This document shows positions 35,147 through 42,922 of a stretch of DNA of 64,000 bases, in pieces. Every line of letters starts with the position of its first letter. The stretch's first letter is position 1. Under the pieces are notes generated by a model, which saw only the letters and a program-made list of their open reading frames with translations, was not told where the DNA came from and did no database searches. The translations under genes were made by a program, and so were the position numbers. Origin of the DNA: Lawsonibacter celer (lineage in GTDB: Bacteria > Bacillota > Clostridia > Oscillospirales > Oscillospiraceae); assembly GCF_014281125.1 (NCBI RefSeq), contig NZ_JACOEA010000008.1, positions 23,379 to 87,378 of the forward strand, given 5' to 3'.

Positions 35147-37297
35147 TTACTTCACGCTCTCGCCCGCGGCCTTCTTGGCCTCAATCTCCTTCAGGGCGTC
35201 CTTATAGGAGAGGTTCACGCGGCCCTTCTCGTCAATGTCGGTGACCTTGACCCAGATCATATCGCCGATGTTGACCACGTCCTCCACCTTCTCCACACGG
35301 CGGTTGGCCAGCTTGGAGATGTGGACCATGCCGTCCTTGCCGGGAGCCAGCTCCACAAAGGCGCCGAACTGCAGGATGCGGACCACCTTGCCGTAGTACA
35401 GCTGCCCCACCTCGGGGACAAAGACGATGGTCTCGATGGTCTTCTTGGCCGCGTCGCAGGAGGCCTTGTCGGTGCCCGCGATATAGATGGTGCCGTCGTC
35501 CTCGATGTCGATCTTGGCACCGGTGTCGGCGCAGATCTTCTGGATGACCTTGCCGCCGGAGCCGATGACCTCGCGGATCTTGTCCACGTCGATCTTCATC
35601 TTCACCATCTTGGGGGCGGTGTCGGCCACGTCGGGGCGGGGCTTGGAGATGCAGGGAAGCATGATCTCGTCCAGGATGGCATAGCGGGCGTCCTTGGTGA
35701 TCTCCAGGGCCTCCTTGATGATCTCATGGCTCAGGCCGTCGTTCTTGATGTCCATCTGGATGGCGGTGATGCCGGCCTTGGTGCCGGCCACCTTGAAGTC
35801 CATCTCGCCGTGGAAATCCTCCACACCCTGGATGTCGATAAAGGTGGTGAAGGAGCCGTCGTCGTCCTGAATCAGGCCGCAGGAGATGCCGGCCACGGGG
35901 GCGGAGATGGGTACGCCGGCGTCCATCAGCGCCAGAGTGGAGCCGCAGATGGAGCCCTGGGAGGTGGAGCCGTTGGAGGAGAGCACCTCGCTCACCACAC
36001 GGATGGCATAGGGGAAATCCTCCACAGAGGGGATGACAGGCTCCAGAGCCCGCTCGGCCAGGGCGCCGTGGCCCTTCTCCCGGCGGTTGGTGGAGCGGGC
36101 GGCACGGGCCTCGCCGACAGAATAGGAGGGGAAATTGTAGTGGTGCATGTACCGCTTCTCCTCCTCCTCCCAGATGGTATCCAGCTTCTGGGCGGCGGAG
36201 AGGGTGTTCAGGGTGCAGATGGACAGCACCTGGGTCTGGCCGCGGGTGAACAGGCCGGAGCCGTGGACACGGGGCAGCACGCCGACCTCGGCGGCCAGGG
36301 GCCGGATCTCGTTCTTGGCGCGGCCGTCCACCCGGTGGCCCTCCAGCAGCCAGGCCTTGACGATCTTCTTCTGGAACTTATAGGTGATCTCCTCCAGGTA
36401 CTTGTCCATCTCGGGGTACTCCTCCAGGAAGAGCTCATGCCAGTGGTCGATGAGGGCGTTCCAGCGCACCTCGCGGACATTCTTGTCGTCGGTGTCCATG
36501 GCGGCCTTAGCCTCGTCCATAGTAGCGGCCACGATCTTGTCGAAGAGCTCCTGGTCAAAATCCGCGTGGTCGTAGGTCATCTTCTCCCGGCCGATCTCGG
36601 AGACAATCTGATTGATGAAAGCCACCTGGGCGCGGATCTCCTCATGGGCCTTGACGATGGCGTCATACATGATGTCGTCGGGCAGCTCCTTGGCGCCGGC
36701 CTCGATCATGATGACCTTCTTGTCCGTGGCGGCCACGGTCAGATCCAGCTTGGAGGCGTGCTTCTGCTCCTGGGTGGGATTCATCACAATCCGGCCGTCC
36801 ACATAGCCCACCTCCAGGCAGCCGATGGGGCCGGCCCAGGGGATGTTGGAGTAGGCCAGGCAGGCGGACACGCCGATCATGGCGGTCACCTCGGGGGAGC
36901 AGTCGTAGTCCACGCTCATAACGGTGGCGGTGACCACCACGTCGTTGCGGAAATCATAGGGGAACAGGGGACGGATGGACCGGTCAATGACCCGGCTGGC
37001 CAGCACGGCGGGCAGAGAGGGCTGCCCCTCCCGGCGCATGAAGGAGCCGGGGATGCGGCCCACGGCGTAGAGCTTCTCCTCAAAGTCCACGCTCAGGGGG
37101 AAGAAGTCGATGCCGTCCCTGGGGCGGGCGGAGGCGGTGACGGCCACCAGCACGGTGGTCTCACCGTAGGTGACCATGGCGGAAGCGGTGGCCAGCTCCG
37201 CCACCTTGCCCACGTCGATGGTCAGGGGCCGTCCGGCCACCTGAGTCTTATAGACCTTGTGGTTTGCAAATTCCTTGTGCTTGATAATGGTTGACAT
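35147..37297 (-). CDS. pnp: Polyribonucleotide nucleotidyltransferase (PNPase)
   Basis: Trimeric 3'-5' phosphorolytic exoribonuclease, 716 aa. Two RNase PH-like domains occur: about 10-230 with GRIPGSFMRREG, and about 320-540 with GSGLFTRGQTQ and the catalytic DIQGVEDFHGEMDFK region. They flank an all-alpha domain. KH (REVIGSGGKVIQKI) and S1 (GQLYYGKVVRILQFGAFVEL) domains close the protein. The start is the ATG giving MSTIIKH with AAGGAGGAA upstream. It follows rpsO; a large hairpin lies in the leader. Confidence 0.97.
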   Translation of the reverse strand: MSTIIKHKEFANHKVYKTQVAGRPLTIDVGKVAELATASAMVTYGETTVLVAVTASARPRDGIDFFPLSVDFEEKLYAVGRIPGSFMRREGQPSLPAVLASRVIDRSIRPLFPYDFRNDVVVTATVMSVDYDCSPEVTAMIGVSACLAYSNIPWAGPIGCLEVGYVDGRIVMNPTQEQKHASKLDLTVAATDKKVIMIEAGAKELPDDIMYDAIVKAHEEIRAQVAFINQIVSEIGREKMTYDHADFDQELFDKIVAATMDEAKAAMDTDDKNVREVRWNALIDHWHELFLEEYPEMDKYLEEITYKFQKKIVKAWLLEGHRVDGRAKNEIRPLAAEVGVLPRVHGSGLFTRGQTQVLSICTLNTLSAAQKLDTIWEEEEKRYMHHYNFPSYSVGEARAARSTNRREKGHGALAERALEPVIPSVEDFPYAIRVVSEVLSSNGSTSQGSICGSTLALMDAGVPISAPVAGISCGLIQDDDGSFTTFIDIQGVEDFHGEMDFKVAGTKAGITAIQMDIKNDGLSHEIIKEALEITKDARYAILDEIMLPCISKPRPDVADTAPKMVKMKIDVDKIREVIGSGGKVIQKICADTGAKIDIEDDGTIYIAGTDKASCDAAKKTIETIVFVPEVGQLYYGKVVRILQFGAFVELAPGKDGMVHISKLANRRVEKVEDVVNIGDMIWVKVTDIDEKGRVNLSYKDALKEIEAKKAAGESVK

Positions 37298-37336
37298 GCG
37301 GGATATTCCTCCTTTTTTCTGGTGTTTCCCACACAT

Positions 37337-37416
37337 CAGAGCATTTTGCTCTTTTAGCACTTGAAGCCGGGTCCGGCCGCTCCGGGCCCAGGTTCAACTG
37401 CTAAAAGCGTGCTCTG
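37337..37416 (-). promoter_or_regulatory. Large hairpin in the pnp leader
   Basis: On the minus strand, arms CAGAGCA, CTTTTAGCA and TTGAA pair with TTCAA, TGCTAAAAG and TGCTCTG, with small bulges, around a GC-rich inner loop. It ends 39 nt before the pnp ATG. Leader stem-loops are the RNase III entry point for pnp autoregulation in enterobacteria; the same role here is inferred. Confidence 0.6.
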
Positions 37417-37423
37417 GCGGATG

Positions 37424-37458
37424 GGAAGAAGGGGCGGCACGGTGTCCGCGCCGCCCCT
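37424..37458 (-). terminator. Attenuating terminator between rpsO and pnp
   Basis: AGGGGCGGC (37430-37438) pairs with GCCGCCCCT (37450-37458), followed on the minus strand by TCTTCCC. The weak T tract suggests partial read-through into pnp. Confidence 0.65.
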
Positions 37459-37470
37459 ATCAACATACGA

Positions 37471-37737
37471 TTACTTACGGATGCCCAGCTTGGCAATAAT
37501 GGCGCGGTAACGCTCCACGTCCTTCTTGGCCAGGTAGTCCAGCATCTTGCGGCGCTTACCGACCATCTTCAGCAGACCGCGGCGGGAGTGGTTGTCCTGC
37601 TTGTGGACCTTCAGGTGCTCGGTCAGCTCCTTGATGCGGGCGGTCAGAATTGCGATCTGAACCTCGGGAGAGCCGGTGTCCGTGGCGTGGGTGCGGTTGG
37701 CCTCAATTACGGCCGTCTTTTCGTCCTTGCGAATCAT
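37471..37737 (-). CDS. rpsO: 30S ribosomal protein S15
   Basis: An 88-aa primary 16S rRNA-binding ribosomal protein, full length. The canonical core is present: [37 protein letters not shown] and a C-terminus ending [12 protein letters not shown]. The start is the ATG giving MIRKDEK with GGTGG 8 nt upstream. First gene of the rpsO-pnp unit. Confidence 0.97.
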   Translation of the reverse strand: MIRKDEKTAVIEANRTHATDTGSPEVQIAILTARIKELTEHLKVHKQDNHSRRGLLKMVGKRRKMLDYLAKKDVERYRAIIAKLGIRK

Positions 37738-37848
37738 GGGATGTTCCACCTTTCTGTTCATCTGCCCGCGGACTGCGTGACCGGCCGGTGTGAGCCGGGA
37801 AACGAGGTCCGGGGTAATTATGCTGCCTGTATATCCGCAGGCTGTGGT

Positions 37849-37877
37849 AGTTTATCACATTTTCCCCTCAATGTAAA
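37849..37877 (-). promoter_or_regulatory. Promoter for rpsO-pnp
   Basis: On the minus strand, TTTACA (37872-37877) and TAAACT (37849-37854) with 17-bp spacing, giving a leader of about 105 nt before the rpsO ATG. Confidence 0.7.
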
Positions 37878-37925
37878 GAATTTATTGCAATTTTCTGCTT
37901 TTCTTCAGGCGGGGAGGGGACAAAA

Positions 37926-38450
37926 TCAGTTTACCCGAACAATATAGTCCTTTTTCCGGGGCGCAGGATCGGGGCGCTCGCCCGCCCGATAGCCCAGCAG
38001 GCAGTGGCCGATCCCCTCATAGTCGCCCTCAATCCCCCACTGCCTGAGCAGGGCCTTGCCCTGGTCGCTTTCAAATTCCTCTCTGGCCCGGTGGATCCAG
38101 CAGGAGCCCAGCCCCACCGCCTCGGCCGCATTCATCAGGTTGTCCATGACACAGCTGCCGTCATAGAGATAGGTGGGGCAGCTCCGGTCCGCCAGCACCA
38201 CCACCACGGTAGGAGCGCCGTAAAAGGGGTCCGCCTCCGGATTGCCCAAAAGGGCGGCGTTCATTTTTTTCAGCTGCCCGATGACCTCTGCGTTCTGAAT
38301 GGCCACGATCCGCGGAGACTGCTTTCCGCTCCCCGTGGGGGCATACATGCCGGCCTGCAGCACCTGCTCCAGCTCCTCCTCGGTAATCTGCTCCGGCCGG
38401 TAGGTCCGGCAGCTGCGGCGGTTTTTCAGGTCCTCAAGGGTTGTCTTCAT
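37926..38450 (-). CDS. Nitroreductase-family FMN protein
   Basis: A 174-aa flavoprotein oxidoreductase. It begins with LKNRRSCRTYRPEQITEEELE. The FMN site is seen in MYAPTGSGKQSPR and in GLGSCWIHRAREEFE, and the tail is LLGYRAGERP. It lacks the ferredoxin domain of the nitroreductase 3 kb away, so it probably uses NAD(P)H or a separate ferredoxin. The substrate is unknown. It has its own promoter. Confidence 0.93.
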   Translation of the reverse strand: MKTTLEDLKNRRSCRTYRPEQITEEELEQVLQAGMYAPTGSGKQSPRIVAIQNAEVIGQLKKMNAALLGNPEADPFYGAPTVVVVLADRSCPTYLYDGSCVMDNLMNAAEAVGLGSCWIHRAREEFESDQGKALLRQWGIEGDYEGIGHCLLGYRAGERPDPAPRKKDYIVRVN

Positions 38451-38494
38451 AAGTATTTCCTCCTGTGCTGCTGTTTTGAATTTTACATGGATCT

Positions 38495-38523
38495 AGTATA
38501 CCCGTTTTTTCCCATTGTGTAAA
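38495..38523 (-). promoter_or_regulatory. Promoter for the small nitroreductase
   Basis: On the minus strand, TTTACA (38518-38523) and TATACT (38495-38500) with 17-bp spacing, 45 bp before the ATG. Confidence 0.7.
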
Positions 38524-38566
38524 TAGCCCCTTCGAAGGCAACCCTCCGCCCCCCAAAGCGGCCCAG

Positions 38567-38605
38567 AAAAAACGACCCCCGGACGACATGTGTTCGAGGG
38601 TCGTT
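38567..38605 (-). terminator. Terminator behind the duplicated nifJ 3' fragment
   Basis: AACGACCC (38571-38578) pairs with GGGTCGTT (38598-38605), with T6 on the minus strand. It sits 11 bp past the stop codon of the nifJ fragment. Confidence 0.75.
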
Positions 38606-38614
38606 CAGGTTTCC

Positions 38615-38670
38615 CTTACTTGTACAGCTCCACCAGCTTGGTCAGGTGCTCGTAGCGCTCCTTGGCGGCC
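38615..38670 (-). pseudogene. Duplicated 3' end of nifJ (copy A)
   Basis: These 56 bp match 38875-38930 with two mismatches. They encode the last residues of NifJ (AAKERYEHLTKLVELYK) and its stop codon, but no upstream nifJ reading frame continues from them. Either a remnant of an older gene end or one arm of an integration-type direct repeat. Confidence 0.85.
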
Positions 38671-38874
38671 AGGCCCAACGGGGCCATGGCGCCGTTGGGG
38701 ACCCATTGATTTGATCTGCTCGGCGGAAGTGAATTCCGCCGGCATCAAGGTTTTGGGCTGATGGCCCAAAACACTTGGACGGCGCAGGGTGCCGCCCCAT
38801 CTCTGATGGGGCCCCCGAAGAGGCCGCCAATAAGAAAGACCCCCGGGCTTTGCCCGGGGGTCTTGGCGGGAAAT
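38671..38874. other. 204-bp palindrome-rich segment between the nifJ 3'-end repeats
   Basis: No gene supported. It is built of successive hairpins: CCCAACGG...CCGTTGGG (about 38674-38699), TTTTGGGC-TGAT-GCCCAAAA (about 38751-38771) and GCCCCATC...GATGGGGC (about 38794-38812). These are followed by the nifJ terminator. Confidence 0.6.
38830..38864 (-). terminator. Terminator of nifJ
   Basis: Thirteen-bp perfect stem (38836-38848 with 38852-38864) and 3-nt loop, then TTCTTA on the minus strand, 12 bp past the nifJ stop. Confidence 0.88.
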
Positions 38875-38930
38875 CTTACTTGTAGAGCTCCACCAACTTG
38901 GTCAGGTGCTCGTAGCGCTCCTTGGCGGCC
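38875..38930 (-). repeat. nifJ 3'-end direct repeat, copy B (within the intact gene)
   Basis: Matches 38615-38670 at 54 of 56 positions, in the same orientation and exactly 260 bp away. Confidence 0.9.
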
Positions 38931-41900
38931 TCTTCGTTGCGGGCAAAGAGGTCCTTGGCGCGCTCGGGGAAGGCGCGGGTCAGGGAGGAGTAACGGGCCT
39001 CGTTCATCAGGAACTCCTGATAGCCGCCCTTGGGCTCCTTGGAGTCCAGGGTGAAGGGGCTCTTACCCTCGGCCTTGGCGGCGGGGTTGTACCGGAACAG
39101 GTTCCAGTAGCCGCACTCCACAGCCTTTTTCATCTCGCTCTGGCAGTTGGACATGCCGCCCTTGATGGAGTGCATCTCGCAGGGGGCGTAGCCGATAACC
39201 AGGGAGGGGCCGTGATAGGCCTCAGCCTCGCGGATGGCGGCCAGGGTCTGGTTGGGGTTGGCGCCCATAGCCACCTGGGCTACGTAGACGTAGCCGTACT
39301 GCATGGCAATCTCCGCCAGGCTCTTCTTGGGTTGCACCTTGCCGGCGGCGGCAAACTGCGCCACCTGGCCGATGTTGGAGGACTTGGAGGCCTGGCCACC
39401 GGTGTTGGAGTAGACCTCGGTGTCGAACACGAAGACGTTGATGTCCTCGCCGGAGGCCAGCACGTGGTCCAGGCCGCCGTAGCCGATGTCATAGGCCCAG
39501 CCGTCGCCGCCGAAGATCCACACGGACTTCTTGTTCAGGTACTCCTTCTGATCCAGGATCGCCTTGGCCAGCTTGCAGGCTGCGCAGTCGCAGTAGGTCT
39601 CGCCGGCGGCCTTCAGCTCGGCCGCGTGGGCAGCAAACTTGGGCACCTGGGCCAGCTGGTCCACCGTGACGAGGCACGCCTCCAGCTCGGCAATATAGGC
39701 CTTGGCGGCCTCGCCGTTGGCCTCGCCGTCGTCCATGGTGTCCAGCCACTTCTGGGCGGCCGCCTTCAGGTCGGCGTCGCACCAGTCCACGGCGATGAGG
39801 GCGCGGGTCTTGTCGGCCAGGCTGTCCCGCAGGGCTTTCTGGCCCAGGTACAGGCCCAGGCCGTGCTCGGCGTTGTCCTCAAACAGGGAGTTGGCCCAGG
39901 CGGGACCCTTGCCCTGCTTATTGACGGTGTAGGGAGAGGTTGCGGCCGGCCCGCCCCAGATGGAGGAGCAGCCGGTGGCGTTGGAGATATACATGCGCTC
40001 GCCGCAGACCTGGGTGACCAGGCGGGCATAGGCGGTCTCGGCGCAGCCGGCGCAGGAGCCGGAGAACTCCAGCAGGGGCTGCTTGAACTGGCTGCCCTTA
40101 ACGGTGGCGATGTCCTCCATGTCGGCCTTGGGGGCCACTTTGGCCACCATGTAGTCGAATACGCCCTGCTGCGCGGCCTGGGACTCCTGGGGCACCATGG
40201 TCAGAGCCTGCACCGGGCAGACGTTGGCGCACACGGAGCAGCCCATGCAGTCCAACGGGGATACGGCGATGGCAAATTGGTACACGCCCTTGCCCTTGCC
40301 GGCCTTGACCGGCACGATCTTGGCGCCGGCGGGGGCGGCCTTGGCCTCCTCCTCACTCAGAGCAAAGGGCCGGATGGTGGCGTGGGGGCAGACATAGGAG
40401 CACTGGTTGCACTGGATGCACTTGTTCTGGTCCCACTCGGGCACGGACACGGCCACGCCGCGCTTCTCGTAGGCGGAGGCGCCCTGCTCAAAGGTGCCGT
40501 CGGCGTGAGGCACAAAGGCGGAGACGGGCAGGCTGTCGCCGTCCATCTTGTCGATGGGCACCAGCAGCTCCTCCACCATCTTCACGGTGGCAGGACGGCC
40601 CTCCATGTCGCTGCCCTTGGCTGCGTCCTGGGCGTCCTTCCAGGAGGCGGGCACGTTGAACTTCTTGAACGCAGTGGCGCCCAAGTCAATGGCCTTGTGG
40701 TTCATGTCCACCACATCCTGACCCTTCTTGAGGTAGGAGTGGGTGGCGGCGTCCTTCATGTAGCCGATGGCCTCGCTCTCGGGCATGACCTTGGCCAAGG
40801 CGAAGAAGGCGGACTGGAGGATGGTGTTGGTGCGCTTGCCCATGCCGATCTCAATGGCCAGGTCGATGGCGTTAATGGTGTAGACATTGATGTTGTGCTC
40901 GGCAATGTAGCGCTTGGCTTCGGCAGGCATGTGCTTATCCAGTTCCTCGTCGGACCACTGGCAGTTGATGAGGAAGGTGCCGCCGTCCTTTACATCGCGC
41001 ACCATGGGGAAGCCCTTGATGATGTAGGCGGGCACATGGCAGGCCACAAAATCGGCCTTGTTGATGTAATAGGGGGCGCGGATGGGCTCATCCCCGAAGC
41101 GCAGGTGGCTGATGGTCACGCCGCCGGTCTTCTTGGAGTCGTACTGGAAGTAGGCCTGCACATACTTGTCCGTGTGGTCGCCGATGATCTTGATGGAGTT
41201 CTTGTTGGCGCCCACGGTGCCGTCGCCGCCCAGGCCCCAGAATTTGACCTCAATGGTGCCGGGGGCCGCGGTGTTGGGGGCCTTGTGCTCGGGCAGGGAG
41301 GTGCCGGTCACGTCGTCCACGATGCCGATGGTGAACTGGCGCTTGGGCGCGGCCTTACTCAGCTCCTCATACACGGCGAACACGCTGCGGGGCGGGGTAT
41401 CCTTGCTGCCCAGGCCATAGCGGCCGCCGATGATGGTGGCCTGACGGCCCGCGTTTGCAAAGGCGGTGACCACGTCCAGGTACAGGGGATCGCCCTGGGC
41501 GCCGGGCTCCTTGGTGCGGTCCAGCACGGCAATGTGCTTGGCGGTGTCAGGGATGGCGGCGAGCAGCTTGTCCGGGCAGAAGGGGCGGTACAGGCGAACC
41601 TTCACCAGACCCACCTTCTCGCCGTGGGCATTCAGGTAGTCGATGACCTCCTCGGTCACGTCGCAGATGGAGCCCATGGCCACGATGACCCGGTCTGCGT
41701 CAGGCGCACCGTAATAGTTGAACAGCTGATAGTCGGTGCCCAGCTTGGCGTTGACCTTGTCCATGTACTTCTCCACAATGGCGGGCACGGCCTCGTAGTA
41801 CTTGTTGGACGCCTCCCGGTGCTGGAAGAACACGTCGCCGTTCTCATGGGAGCCGCGCATCACCGGGCGCTCCGGGTTCAGGGCGCGGGCGCGGAAGGCG

Positions 41901-42502
41901 TTGACCGCGTCCATGTCCACCATGTCCTTCAGATCGTCGTAATCCCAAATGGCGATCTTCTGGATCTCGTGAGAGGTGCGGAAGCCGTCAAAGAAGTTCA
42001 GGAAGGGCACGCGGCCCTCGATGGCGGCCAGGTGGGCCACGGCGCCCAGGTCCATGACCTCCTGCACGTTGCCCTCGGCCAGCATAGCAAAGCCGGTCTG
42101 GCGGCAGGCCATCACGTCGGAGTGGTCGCCGAAGATGTTCAGGGCGTGGGTGGCCACGGTGCGGGCGGAAACGTGGAACACGGCGGGCAGCAGCTCGCCG
42201 GCCAGCTTGTACATATTCGGGATCATCAGCAGCAGACCCTGAGAGGCGGTATAGGTGGTGGTCAAAGCACCGGCAGCCAGGCTGCCGTGCACGGTGCCGG
42301 CGGCGCCGGCCTCGGACTGCATCTCAATGACCTTCACGGTGGTGCCGAAGATGTTCTTCCGGCCCTGCGCAGACCACTGGTCCACATAGTCCGCCATGGG
42401 GCTGGACGGCGTAATCGGATAGATGCCGGCAACCTCAGTAAAGGCGTAGGACACGTGGGCCGCAGCTGTATTACCATCCATGGTTTTAAGCTTTCTAGCC
42501 AT
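38876..42502 (-). CDS. nifJ: Pyruvate:ferredoxin (flavodoxin) oxidoreductase
   Basis: A single-chain 1208-aa enzyme converting pyruvate and CoA to acetyl-CoA, CO2 and reduced ferredoxin. Domain order is normal. Domain I has YPITPSSPMADYVDQW and the EAGAAG region. Domains II-III follow. The ferredoxin domain has two 4Fe-4S motifs, CIQCNQCSYVCP (about 694) and CMGCSVCANVCP (about 751). The TPP domain has SCAGCAE (about 815) and GDGWAYDIGYGGLDH. A late CDCAAC adds cysteines. AAGGAGG lies about 10 nt before the ATG. It is monocistronic with a structured leader. Very strong codon bias leaves an antisense frame open along the whole gene. Confidence 0.97.
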   Translation of the reverse strand: MARKLKTMDGNTAAAHVSYAFTEVAGIYPITPSSPMADYVDQWSAQGRKNIFGTTVKVIEMQSEAGAAGTVHGSLAAGALTTTYTASQGLLLMIPNMYKLAGELLPAVFHVSARTVATHALNIFGDHSDVMACRQTGFAMLAEGNVQEVMDLGAVAHLAAIEGRVPFLNFFDGFRTSHEIQKIAIWDYDDLKDMVDMDAVNAFRARALNPERPVMRGSHENGDVFFQHREASNKYYEAVPAIVEKYMDKVNAKLGTDYQLFNYYGAPDADRVIVAMGSICDVTEEVIDYLNAHGEKVGLVKVRLYRPFCPDKLLAAIPDTAKHIAVLDRTKEPGAQGDPLYLDVVTAFANAGRQATIIGGRYGLGSKDTPPRSVFAVYEELSKAAPKRQFTIGIVDDVTGTSLPEHKAPNTAAPGTIEVKFWGLGGDGTVGANKNSIKIIGDHTDKYVQAYFQYDSKKTGGVTISHLRFGDEPIRAPYYINKADFVACHVPAYIIKGFPMVRDVKDGGTFLINCQWSDEELDKHMPAEAKRYIAEHNINVYTINAIDLAIEIGMGKRTNTILQSAFFALAKVMPESEAIGYMKDAATHSYLKKGQDVVDMNHKAIDLGATAFKKFNVPASWKDAQDAAKGSDMEGRPATVKMVEELLVPIDKMDGDSLPVSAFVPHADGTFEQGASAYEKRGVAVSVPEWDQNKCIQCNQCSYVCPHATIRPFALSEEEAKAAPAGAKIVPVKAGKGKGVYQFAIAVSPLDCMGCSVCANVCPVQALTMVPQESQAAQQGVFDYMVAKVAPKADMEDIATVKGSQFKQPLLEFSGSCAGCAETAYARLVTQVCGERMYISNATGCSSIWGGPAATSPYTVNKQGKGPAWANSLFEDNAEHGLGLYLGQKALRDSLADKTRALIAVDWCDADLKAAAQKWLDTMDDGEANGEAAKAYIAELEACLVTVDQLAQVPKFAAHAAELKAAGETYCDCAACKLAKAILDQKEYLNKKSVWIFGGDGWAYDIGYGGLDHVLASGEDINVFVFDTEVYSNTGGQASKSSNIGQVAQFAAAGKVQPKKSLAEIAMQYGYVYVAQVAMGANPNQTLAAIREAEAYHGPSLVIGYAPCEMHSIKGGMSNCQSEMKKAVECGYWNLFRYNPAAKAEGKSPFTLDSKEPKGGYQEFLMNEARYSSLTRAFPERAKDLFARNEEAAKERYEHLTKLVELYK

Positions 42503-42664
42503 TAAAATGATTCCTCCTTACGTTTTCCTGGCGCCCGGAACAATGGAAATCCGGCCCCGTCCCCCCACAGGCCAGGTCTGATTTCCATTGTCCCAAGCAA
42601 GATCCCCCGGAGGATACATCCCCCGAGGCTGATTTATTCTATCACCTTCACCCTGTTTTGTAAA
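42503..42664 (-). promoter_or_regulatory. nifJ promoter and structured leader
   Basis: On the minus strand, TTTACA (42659-42664) and TAGAAT (42636-42641) with 17-bp spacing give a leader of about 125 nt. The leader carries a perfect 12-bp inverted repeat, ACAATGGAAATC (42540-42551) and GATTTCCATTGT (42580-42591), with 28 nt between. This could be an RNA hairpin or a dyad for a regulator. Confidence 0.7.
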
Positions 42665-42856
42665 TCAAATCTTCCTTCCAACTAACTTTTTTACACTTTT
42701 ACTGGAAAACCAATGGGTTTTCTGACCACTTGCCACAAATTTATCCGAGTTACCGCTCTTTTTCTCTTTGCGGCTCATCATGCCAAACCGCTCCGGCAAG
42801 CCCAGTCGGCCGCCGGCTCCAGCCCGCTTTCCCAGCGCCGCAAATTGCGCAGACAC

Positions 42857-42885
42857 TTGTGAAGCCGGGCAAAGCATGGTAAACT
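42857..42885 (+). promoter_or_regulatory. Promoter for comM
   Basis: TTGTGA (42857-42862) and TAAACT (42880-42885) with 17-bp spacing, 37 bp before the ATG. The rest of the 42665-42856 gap holds only a small GAAAACC/GGTTTTC hairpin and a doubtful basic 38-codon frame. Confidence 0.6.
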
Positions 42886-42922
42886 AAGGGAAAAGGCCGC
42901 TTAAAACAAAGGTGGGATTGCC

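Noticed and set aside
35141..37294. About 717-codon open frame antisense to pnp
   Set aside because: Same codon-bias artefact; no ribosome-binding site, domain or start context.
38906..42505. An open frame of about 1200 codons antisense to the whole of nifJ
   Set aside because: It mirrors nifJ, whose strong C/G-ending codon bias removes antisense stops. The product is a low-complexity Gly/Val/Leu/His string with no motif.
42540..42591. Rex-type redox operator in the nifJ leader
   Set aside because: The dyad lacks the TTGTGAA/TTCACAA half-sites, and it lies downstream of the promoter.
42665..42877. 70-codon minus-strand frame upstream of nifJ as a gene
   Set aside because: Only its last 38 codons have any start signal and nothing matches a family; kept as a low-interest observation instead.
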